From: Akkermansiaceae bacterium
GTDB lineage: Bacteria > Verrucomicrobiota > Verrucomicrobiia > Verrucomicrobiales > Akkermansiaceae
DNA: 45,042 nucleotides
Assembly: GCA_023253625.1 (NCBI GenBank)
Contig: JALRFY010000003.1
Location: 1-45,042, forward strand
Direction of reading: 5' to 3'
Positions 37,897-45,042 of this stretch are shown in pieces. Position 1 is the stretch's first letter. Each line of letters opens with the position of its first letter. A program made the translations under genes and the position numbers. The notes under the pieces were generated by a model that worked only from the letters and a program-made list of their open reading frames with translations, was not told the origin of the DNA and did not search any database.

Positions 37897-38931
37897 ATGA
37901 ACAAACCGCAAAAATACTTGTCCGCCTTGGGCGGCCTCGCACTTCTGGCAACATCCCCGCTTTTTGCCGCGGATTTGCCGGACCCGGATGGGAAACCCGC
38001 CGACATGTCGAAACCCGTCCAGGTTTTCCTGATCATGGGCCAGTCCAACACCCTGGAAATGGGCAATGTCACGCCCGAGCTGAATGAGAAATATCCATTT
38101 CTCGTGGACGAGGCCGGAAAATACACGGTCCGTCAGGACGTCCGCAATGTGTCGGTGATGGTTGGTCAGGGCGTTTACCGCAACGAGTGGTTGACCATGG
38201 AAGGCAAAGGCAAGATCGGCATTGAGATCGGCATCGGACACCAGCTCGGCAACGCGATCGACGCCCCGGTCATGGTCCTCAAGAGCTCGATCGGCAACCG
38301 CAGCCTCGGCTGGGACCTGCTGCCACCGGGCACCCCCCGCTACACCCATCAGGGGAAGGAAGAAGCCGGCTACCGCGAGTATGTCGATGGCGACAAGATC
38401 CTGCCTTATCAACCGGGCGTTTCAAAAGTCATTGGGACCAAAGGCAGGGACAGGGGCAAGGAGGTGGATCCATGGTATGCAGGCAAGCAGTATGACGACG
38501 ACGTCGCCAACGCCAAGAAAATCCTCGAAGACCTCGCAACCTACTACCCCGGCGCCACCCAATACGAAGTCGCAGGCATCATCTGGTGGCAGGGCGACAA
38601 AGATATGCGCAATGCCGCGCACGCCGCCATGTATGAAAAACACCTCGGTCTGCTGCTTGCCGCCTTGCGCAAGGACTTCAATGCGCCCAAGGCCAAGTTC
38701 GTCTGCGCCTCGCTCGGCCAGACCGATGAGACCGACACCGCTTCGGGCCACGGCATCATTCTTCACGCCATGAAGAACTTCGCCGCCAGCAGTGACGACA
38801 TCGGCTTTGTTTACAGCAAGCCGCTTCTCGATGCTCCCAGCAGCTCGAGCGCCCACTACGGTGGCAACGGCAAGACCTACATGAACGTTGGCCTGGCCCT
38901 GGGTGCCAAGATGGTCGAGTTAATGAAGTGA
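37897..38931 (+). CDS. Secreted SGNH carbohydrate esterase (sialate O-acetylesterase-like), 344 aa
   Basis: Signal peptide MNKPQKYLSALGGLALLATSPLFAA; VFLIMGQSNTLEMG; EVAGIIWWQGDKDM. Confidence 0.85.
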   Translation: MNKPQKYLSALGGLALLATSPLFAADLPDPDGKPADMSKPVQVFLIMGQSNTLEMGNVTPELNEKYPFLVDEAGKYTVRQDVRNVSVMVGQGVYRNEWLTMEGKGKIGIEIGIGHQLGNAIDAPVMVLKSSIGNRSLGWDLLPPGTPRYTHQGKEEAGYREYVDGDKILPYQPGVSKVIGTKGRDRGKEVDPWYAGKQYDDDVANAKKILEDLATYYPGATQYEVAGIIWWQGDKDMRNAAHAAMYEKHLGLLLAALRKDFNAPKAKFVCASLGQTDETDTASGHGIILHAMKNFAASSDDIGFVYSKPLLDAPSSSSAHYGGNGKTYMNVGLALGAKMVELMK

Positions 38932-38954
38932 GAATCCAGGCCATGTTTTTCTCC

Positions 38955-38992
38955 ATCCGTGTGCAGGGGCCTCCTGCACACGGATTTTTTTT
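38955..38992 (+). terminator. Rho-independent terminator
   Basis: Perfect 13-bp stem atccgtgtgcagg / cctgcacacggat, 5-nt loop, followed by a run of eight T. Confidence 0.92.
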
Positions 38993-39061
38993 CCAATTGT
39001 TGGGCAGGTGCCCATGAAAACCTGTCTTGCCTATCGGGCGGGAGGGATAAAAACTCCGCCC

Positions 39062-40273
39062 ATGTACACACCAACCATTACACGCCGGCACTTTCTCGGC
39101 GCGGCCACGGGTGCTGCGGTCATTCATCCCATGGCGGGGCGGGCCCAGGACGCGCCAACCGCCACCCGCAAGATCAAGATCGGCCTCGTTGGTGCCGGCG
39201 GCAGAGGCGCGTGGATCGCCCGCCTGTTCCAAGAACATGGCGGTTATCAATTCCACGCCGTGGCGGACTATTTCCAGCAGGTGGCTGACACGGCCGGCGA
39301 TGCGCTCGGGGTGGACAAGGCGCGGCGCTTTTCCGGGTTGTCCGGTTATCGCAAGGTGATCGAGAGTGGTGTCGAGGCGGTGGTGCTGGAGGTGCCACCG
39401 TATTTCTTTCCCGAAATGGCGGCCGCGGCGGTGGAGGCCGGGCTGCATGTCTTCATGGCCAAACCGGTGGCTGTTGATGTGCCCGGCTGCCTTTCCATCG
39501 AAACCTCGGCCGCTGCGGCCACGCGCAAGCAAAAGGTCTTCCTGATCGATTACCAGATGCCCACCGACCCAGTGAATATCGAGGTGGTGAAACGCCTCCA
39601 CGACCCGGAATTCGGGCCGGTTGTCCACGTCCAGTCCACCGGCGTCTGCGCCGGCTTCAATGATCCGCCGCGCGGGCCGAACCTTGAAAGCCGCCTGCAG
39701 GGCTTGATCTGGACCAATGACATCGCGATGGGTTGCGACTACCTCGGAAACTTCGACATCCATGCCATCGACGCGGCGCTGTGGGTCATTGGCGAACGCC
39801 CGGTCTCCGCAGCGGGAAGTTCGCGAATCGCCCGGCCCAATCCGCATGGCGACTCACACGACGTGTGTTCGGTGGTCTTTCGCTATGCCAATGGCGTGGT
39901 GCACAACCACTTCGGTCAAGGGCTTTCGAACAGCGCGCCGGGTGCCATCCAAGTGATCGCACACGGCCAGAAGGGCCACGGTGTGGTGAATTACGGCAAG
40001 GAGGCCTATCTGCACGGGGCCGGAAACTTGAGATTCAAGGGCGGGCAGGTCGAAAACCTCTACAAGCAAGGCGCGGTCCGCAACATCGCCACCTTCCACC
40101 AGCAAGTCACCGGCGGCATTTTCACCAACGACACCGTGCGCCGCTCGGTGGACGGCTGCCTCGCCTGCATTCTAGGCCGCGAGGCCGCTGATCGGGGTGT
40201 GGAACTGACGATGGAGCAGATCCTCCAGGAAAACCGCAAGCTGGAAGTGAACCTGGAGGGGCTCAAGGCATGA
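39062..40273 (+). CDS. Tat-exported Gfo/Idh/MocA family oxidoreductase
   Basis: TRRHFLGAATGAAVI Tat leader; IKIGLVGAGGRGAWIARLF; MAKPVAVDVPG (EKP-like motif); ORF extends upstream to 39008. Confidence 0.88.
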   Translation: MYTPTITRRHFLGAATGAAVIHPMAGRAQDAPTATRKIKIGLVGAGGRGAWIARLFQEHGGYQFHAVADYFQQVADTAGDALGVDKARRFSGLSGYRKVIESGVEAVVLEVPPYFFPEMAAAAVEAGLHVFMAKPVAVDVPGCLSIETSAAAATRKQKVFLIDYQMPTDPVNIEVVKRLHDPEFGPVVHVQSTGVCAGFNDPPRGPNLESRLQGLIWTNDIAMGCDYLGNFDIHAIDAALWVIGERPVSAAGSSRIARPNPHGDSHDVCSVVFRYANGVVHNHFGQGLSNSAPGAIQVIAHGQKGHGVVNYGKEAYLHGAGNLRFKGGQVENLYKQGAVRNIATFHQQVTGGIFTNDTVRRSVDGCLACILGREAADRGVELTMEQILQENRKLEVNLEGLKA

Positions 40274-41112
40274 AGGGTAAAACCAATGCGCTGTGTGCCT
40301 GCCTGCTTGCCCTTTGGGTCAGGGTCGAGGCCGGTCCGCAGTTTTTTGCCATGGACACCGGGACCCGCGATGCGGCCCACCAGACCGCTCATTCCCAAGT
40401 GGCGCTGGTCAAGGAGCTGGGCTTCGACGGCATCGGACCCACCTACACATCCGCCGCCGCCCTGCGCGACATGCTCGCGGAGGCGGACCGCCAGCAATCC
40501 AAGGTTTTTGCCGTTTACGAGTCTCTCAAGCTCGACGAGCCCCAGCCGCTAAGCACCCGGATCCAGGATGCCATCGACCAATTGCGTGGTCGTGACGCCA
40601 TCTTGTGGCTGACAGTCTTGAACAAGGGCATCCAGCCGTCCGATCCTGCGGGTGACGCAGTAGCGGTGGAGGTGTTGCAACAGATCGCAAGACTTGCCGG
40701 GACGGCAAAGGTCAAGGTCGCCCTATACCCCCACGCTGGCAGCTGGCTCGAGCGCAGTGAGGATGCCGTGCGTCTCGCCAAGGCAGTCAACCACAAGCAC
40801 CTGGGTGTGACCTTCAACCTCTGCCATTGGCTCAAGGTGGACGGCAAGGACCTCGAAGCCCGGCTGAAGGAGGCGATGCCTTATCTGATGGTGGTCACCG
40901 TCAACGGCGCGGATGCCGGTGGCAACGACTGGGGGCGGCTGATCCAGCCATTGGACAGCGGCGGCTTCGAACTCGCCCAGTTGCTGGCGATTCTCAGGCG
41001 TCTCGATTATCAAGGCCCATACGGCTTGCAGCACTACGGCATCAAGGGTGATGTCCGGGTCAACCTCAAGCGTTCGATGGACGCATGGCGCGAGCTGCAG
41101 CAGGCACCTTGA
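40270..41112 (+). CDS. Secreted sugar phosphate isomerase/epimerase-like TIM barrel protein
   Basis: Hydrophobic leader NALCACLLALWVRVEA; VKELGFDGIGPT, KVALYPHAGSWLERSEDAVRLAKAV, HLGVTFNLCHWLKVDG; ATGA overlap with the previous gene. Confidence 0.85.
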   Translation: MKGKTNALCACLLALWVRVEAGPQFFAMDTGTRDAAHQTAHSQVALVKELGFDGIGPTYTSAAALRDMLAEADRQQSKVFAVYESLKLDEPQPLSTRIQDAIDQLRGRDAILWLTVLNKGIQPSDPAGDAVAVEVLQQIARLAGTAKVKVALYPHAGSWLERSEDAVRLAKAVNHKHLGVTFNLCHWLKVDGKDLEARLKEAMPYLMVVTVNGADAGGNDWGRLIQPLDSGGFELAQLLAILRRLDYQGPYGLQHYGIKGDVRVNLKRSMDAWRELQQAP

Positions 41113-41181
41113 TCGTGGAGGGCCATCCAGAAACAGCCCCACGGGGAAGGCTGGTTTGATTGCCCGGGAGTGCCTGCCGTA

Positions 41182-42039
41182 TCAACGCCGGAGCCTCGAC
41201 TCGAACTCGTGCCGCCCCGCGGCGGCAGGCTCGAACTGGAAGACCGCGCCCTCCATGCCGTCTGCATCGTGACGGCCGCCGGCCGTGGTGATATATATCT
41301 TGTCCAGTTTCGTGCCGCCGAAACACAGCGACGCGACCTTCGGCACCGGGAGCTGGATGGTGTCCACGATCCGTCCGGAAGGATCGTGGCGCACCACCGC
41401 GCCTCCGTCCCAGCGGGCCGACCAGACATGACCGTGTTGGTCAACGGCCAGGCCATCGGGGATTCCTTCCTCCGGGATGGCCTGATGGAACAGCCGGGCG
41501 GGGCCGAGCGCCCCGGTCGCACGGTCGTAGTCGTATTGGTGGATGCGGCGTCTGGTCGAACAAGTCCAGTAGAAGGTCTTGAGATCGGGCGAGAAGCCCA
41601 TGCCGTTGGAACACCCTGTCCCGCGCCACAAGGCGGTGATCGTGCCGTCCGGATCGATGCGATAGAGCCCGCCGCTTTGGTCCGTCGTGCCGATGGTCCC
41701 CGCAAACACCCGCCCCTCCGGATCGGCGATCACATCGTTGAAGCGCACCAAGCCCGCATCGGTGAATGCGCGCAGCACCTCGACGCCGCCGTCGGGGTGC
41801 AGCAGGGCAAGGTCGCCGACCCGGAACAGCAACAGGTCGCCAGCGGCCTGGAAGGTGAAGCCGCCGACCGGGATGCCCTGATAGATGACCTCGTGGGTGC
41901 CGCTTGCCGGGTGGAACCGGTGGATCCTGCCGGCCTCGATGTCGGTCCAGTAAAGGCACTGGCTGCCGCCGTGCCAGAGCGGGTTTTCGCCAAGCTGGCA
42001 GCGTGGGACGGGAAGGCAGGTGAGAGCGGGCGGGTTCAT
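41182..42039 (-). CDS. SMP-30/gluconolactonase/LRE-like protein
   Basis: QLGENPLWHGGSQCLYWTDIEAGRIHRF, RFNDVIADPEGRVFAGT, CSNGMGFSPDLKTFYWTCS. Confidence 0.92.
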   Translation of the reverse strand: MNPPALTCLPVPRCQLGENPLWHGGSQCLYWTDIEAGRIHRFHPASGTHEVIYQGIPVGGFTFQAAGDLLLFRVGDLALLHPDGGVEVLRAFTDAGLVRFNDVIADPEGRVFAGTIGTTDQSGGLYRIDPDGTITALWRGTGCSNGMGFSPDLKTFYWTCSTRRRIHQYDYDRATGALGPARLFHQAIPEEGIPDGLAVDQHGHVWSARWDGGAVVRHDPSGRIVDTIQLPVPKVASLCFGGTKLDKIYITTAGGRHDADGMEGAVFQFEPAAAGRHEFESRLRR

Positions 42040-42186
42040 GGCTTGCGGGCTGTCCAACGTCCGCAACCCCGCCGGCCTTTCCCGGATGTCGGAATGGTTC
42101 ATGAAAATTCCCGTGTTTCCCCATGTCGTGAGGGCAGGCCGGCCGTGTAGGATGCGGGATGTGCCTGCCGCGCCGGCCCGCCGCAC
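42033..42186. repeat. Direct repeat copy 1 (~155 bp)
   Basis: ggttcatggcttgcgggct...cccggatgtcggaa..gttcatgaaaa...tcccg...gagggcaggccgg.cgtgtaggatg.gggatgtgcctgcc; shared with 43217-43374. Confidence 0.9.
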
Positions 42187-42428
42187 TCGCGTCCGTGCCA
42201 TCTTCCATGCCACGGACGCTTCTCGGCAAGGAACGATGCGCTGCTCTCAACTTGCACAAGAATAGGCAGGCAGGGGGCAAAGATTTTTCTTCCCGCCGTG
42301 GCGGCAGGGGGGGAATGGTGGCGAGGTAGATATTCAAAAGCGCACATCTCCGGTGTGGGATCCTGTTGATCCAGCGCTAGTCCATTGCTCCAAGAATCCA
42401 AACATCACCAAAACCTGAAAACCAAGCC

Positions 42429-43136
42429 ATGAAACACATGAGCCGCACTCACAAATTACCCATAAACAAACAAATGAAACTGAGACTACTGATAGCCGCC
42501 ACCTCTGCAGCATTGATTTTCCCGGCCAGCGCTGCGTTGATGCAAATCGAAAACCTGTTCGCCCCAGGTGGTGGCACACTGTATGCAGACAAGGACAATT
42601 CCTTGATGTCATCTGGCATTGTCACCATTGGCTATTTCCCCTCTGGCGTGAATCCAACGAACATCCCTTCGCTTTTGGCGAACATTGGAGGTTTCACGGT
42701 GATTGATAGCCAAACCGTCAGCAATCACTGGTTCTTCGCCCCCCCATTTTCGCCCGTTGTTACACAAGTGCCCGGATACGCCGGCACCGCAACCGCCCAA
42801 CAGGTTCCCGGAGGTCCGGTTACTGCTGGCAGCCCGCTTCTCGGCCGCGACATTTATTCGATTGTTTCCAATGCTGCCAGCCTTGGGGCTGCAACAGCAG
42901 ACAGTCAGTTCGCAATGGTTTCACTGGGTGCCTTTCTCGATGATGGTCCGGGTGAAAACACCTACATCTCCAACCCGACCGGAAGCACGCCAATCATCGG
43001 TAGTTTTGATACGACTAACATTGAAGGAGATACCTTTGCTACCTTGAAAATGGATGTTGCCATCGTCCCTGAACCAAGCGCGATGGTCCTGACGATGTTC
43101 TTCAGCGCCGCACTTTGCATGCGCCGCAAGAGGTGA
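42429..43136 (+). CDS. PEP-CTERM sorting domain-containing protein, 235 aa
   Basis: Signal peptide LLIAATSAALIFPASAA; C-terminal VPEPSAMVLTMFFSAALCMRRKR. Confidence 0.9.
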   Translation: MKHMSRTHKLPINKQMKLRLLIAATSAALIFPASAALMQIENLFAPGGGTLYADKDNSLMSSGIVTIGYFPSGVNPTNIPSLLANIGGFTVIDSQTVSNHWFFAPPFSPVVTQVPGYAGTATAQQVPGGPVTAGSPLLGRDIYSIVSNAASLGAATADSQFAMVSLGAFLDDGPGENTYISNPTGSTPIIGSFDTTNIEGDTFATLKMDVAIVPEPSAMVLTMFFSAALCMRRKR

Positions 43137-43216
43137 GCGTTCCAGTTGATTTCGGATCTCGAAGCCGGGTGTGGCCCAATCACCGCATCCGGACTCCCGG
43201 ACACGGCCGCGCTGCC

Positions 43217-43374
43217 GGTTCATGGCTTGCGGGCTATCCAACGCCCGCAAGCCCGCCGGATTTTCCCGGATGTCGGAATTGTTCATGAAAAATCCCGCGT
43301 TTCCTCATGTCTTGAGGGCAGGCCGGGCGTGTAGGATGTGGGATGTGCCTGCCATGCTGGCCGGCACGCCGCAC
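43217..43374. repeat. Direct repeat copy 2 (~158 bp)
   Basis: Same orientation as 42033-42186, roughly a dozen mismatches by eye plus a small 3' length difference. Confidence 0.9.
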
Positions 43375-43375
43375 C

Positions 43376-45042
43376 ATGAACGTCCAGGGCGTCTTCACAT
43401 GCAACATCGCTCCGCTCCACGGCGACGGCGGCACCATCGCCAGCAGCGGCGTCGCCCCGGAGGCGGTGATGAAACTCCATCACGAGTTCCCGCGCGGCGG
43501 CCACGCCGCGGCCACGCGCATCCGGTTCAAGAGTCGGCTTGGATTTGCCCTGATCGCGACCATTTTGCTGATGGTGCTGTTGTCGTTGCTGGCGATCGGC
43601 CTGTTGAGCTTGTCGTCGATCGCGCTGCGGGCTAGTTCGCAGACCAACGCGCAGGCCGAGGCCCGGGCCAATGCACGGATGGCGGTGATGCTGGCCATCG
43701 GTGAACTGCAAAAGCAACTCGGTCCCGATCAACGGATCACTGCGCCATCTGCCATCCTTGATGCCGATCCGGCGACTGAGGCCCTGGAAGGGGTGCGCCT
43801 CGGTCACCTCACCGGCGTCTGGAATGCGCGCCGGGAAACCTTGGACGAGAAGCCTGACTACTCCCGCGAACCGTCATTCCGGCGTTGGCTGGTTTCAAAC
43901 TCCGATGAGACCCAGGCGCAGAGCCTGTCATTCGCTGCCGATGGGGTGCTGGCGGACCCCGTTGACATGGCTCCGGGTGAAACGCCGGCCGCCGGCCCGG
44001 TTCGCGCCGGCCGCATCGCGTCCCCAGGCGCCGGGTCCCTGGCATGGTGGGTGGCCGACGAGAATTGCAAGGCACTCGTCAATCCCCGCGACACACTGGA
44101 ACGCGCTGACGGTGCCTCCGTGGCCGACCTGATTGCCGGCTTCGCCTCCCCCGGGCCTCACGGCATCCAGGCGCTCACCGGCTTCGCGGACTTCCCGGCC
44201 AATACCGCGACGAGCGACAAGGTGGTCACCCGCGGCTCCCTTGACCTGATCGACCCCCATTCCGGAGAGGGGCGGAGGAGGTTCCACGACCTCTCAAGCG
44301 ATCCGCAGAGCGTGCTCGCCAGTGTCACCCAGGGCGGACTGCGCCGGGATCTCAGCCTCTATCTCGAACGCACGGACATCGACTGGCTCCAGCCCTGGGG
44401 CAAAGGCGAGGGAGTCACGCGGCCGCCCAAGAGGCCCCTCGGCCCCAACGGCATGCTGTGCCTTGGGGATCCGCTGCGCTACGACGTTCTGCCATGGAAA
44501 ACCCTGCACCATTGGTCGCGGATCCACCGCGTGCAGATGGGCGGTCGGAAGGATCTGCCCGTGAACGCCATTCTCAGCACCACCCCCGCCCCCGATCCGG
44601 TCTCGAACCCCGGGTGGAACAACGGCAACCTCCGCCTCAGCCCCCTGCTTGTCCACAAGCAGGCGCTCATCTCCTTCGGCACCAAGCGAATCGGGCAATC
44701 CGACCAATACCAACTCTACCTTTACGCCTATCCCGTCGTCACCCTCTGGAACCCCTACAACGTCCCGCTTCGCGTCGAGGGTTGGCACTGTGCGACGGCA
44801 TCCCTGCCGCTCGAAAACACCATCTACAAGAACGGTGTCAAACACGACCTCGGCCACGATCCCGCCCGTGGCATCCACCATGGCATCTTTGTCTGGGGTT
44901 GGAGGGGTGCCGTCATGTATTGCAACTCGGTCGGCGGTGCCCACCCTGCCATCACCATGGCGCCGGGCGAGGCCCGCCGGTTTTCCTGCGACGGTGCGGC
45001 CACGGGAGCCCTCGGCCAGTATGAAATGGTGGAAACCCCGCC
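43376..45042 (+). CDS. Second Verru_Chthon cassette protein A-like protein, 3'-truncated by window edge
   Basis: Manual translation from ATG 43376: MNVQGVFTCNIAPLHGDGG...KSRLGFALIATILLMVLLSLLAIGLLSLSSIALRASSQTNAQAEARANARMAVMLAIGELQKQLGPDQ; not in ORF track because no stop in window. Confidence 0.8.
   Translation, partial: MNVQGVFTCNIAPLHGDGGTIASSGVAPEAVMKLHHEFPRGGHAAATRIRFKSRLGFALIATILLMVLLSLLAIGLLSLSSIALRASSQTNAQAEARANARMAVMLAIGELQKQLGPDQRITAPSAILDADPATEALEGVRLGHLTGVWNARRETLDEKPDYSREPSFRRWLVSNSDETQAQSLSFAADGVLADPVDMAPGETPAAGPVRAGRIASPGAGSLAWWVADENCKALVNPRDTLERADGASVADLIAGFASPGPHGIQALTGFADFPANTATSDKVVTRGSLDLIDPHSGEGRRRFHDLSSDPQSVLASVTQGGLRRDLSLYLERTDIDWLQPWGKGEGVTRPPKRPLGPNGMLCLGDPLRYDVLPWKTLHHWSRIHRVQMGGRKDLPVNAILSTTPAPDPVSNPGWNNGNLRLSPLLVHKQALISFGTKRIGQSDQYQLYLYAYPVVTLWNPYNVPLRVEGWHCATASLPLENTIYKNGVKHDLGHDPARGIHHGIFVWGWRGAVMYCNSVGGAHPAITMAPGEARRFSCDGAATGALGQYEMVETP

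Noticed and set aside
41131-41157. Possible bidirectional terminator aaacagcc...ggctggttt
   Set aside because: Stem is short and bulged with a weak T tract; not confident
1-45042. CRISPR arrays, tRNA or rRNA genes, prophage
   Set aside because: No regularly spaced repeats, tRNA/rRNA-like sequence or phage structural/packaging genes seen by eye; the S74 protein alone does not indicate a prophage

Overview
The window looks like a chromosomal segment from a Verrucomicrobiota bacterium. This is inferred from high GC, PEP-CTERM and Tat-exported enzymes, and prepilin-like Verru_Chthon cassette proteins. The left edge (1-5967, mostly + strand) is housekeeping: an aldehyde dehydrogenase fragment, an MFS transporter, a PTS IIA protein, argS, gmk (-) and an HTH regulator. 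From 28226 down to 6042 a roughly 22 kb run of minus-strand genes follows: alr, an AsmA-like membrane protein, then four prepilin-like proteins in the order D-B-C-A with overlapping or abutting start/stop codons. These four match my recollection of the little-characterised 'Verru_Chthon cassette'. They are followed by three unknown secreted proteins, a trimeric-fibre-type protein with a peptidase S74 intramolecular chaperone, a giant exported protein of about 2764 aa whose C-terminal third resembles Tc-toxin subunit A, and a small membrane-anchored protein. This is the best candidate for an undescribed system. From 28.3 to 42.0 kb there is a carbohydrate/exported-enzyme region: a melibiase-like protein, Tat-exported FAD and PLP enzymes, a collapsed glycosidase gene, a tandem sialate O-acetylesterase with one apparently dead module, an SGNH esterase, an exported Gfo/Idh/MocA protein with a TIM-barrel isomerase, and SMP-30. 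The right edge carries a PEP-CTERM gene between two ~155 bp direct repeats, and a second cassette-A-like gene that runs off the window and is absent from the ORF track. All family calls come from reading the sequence; no searches were run.
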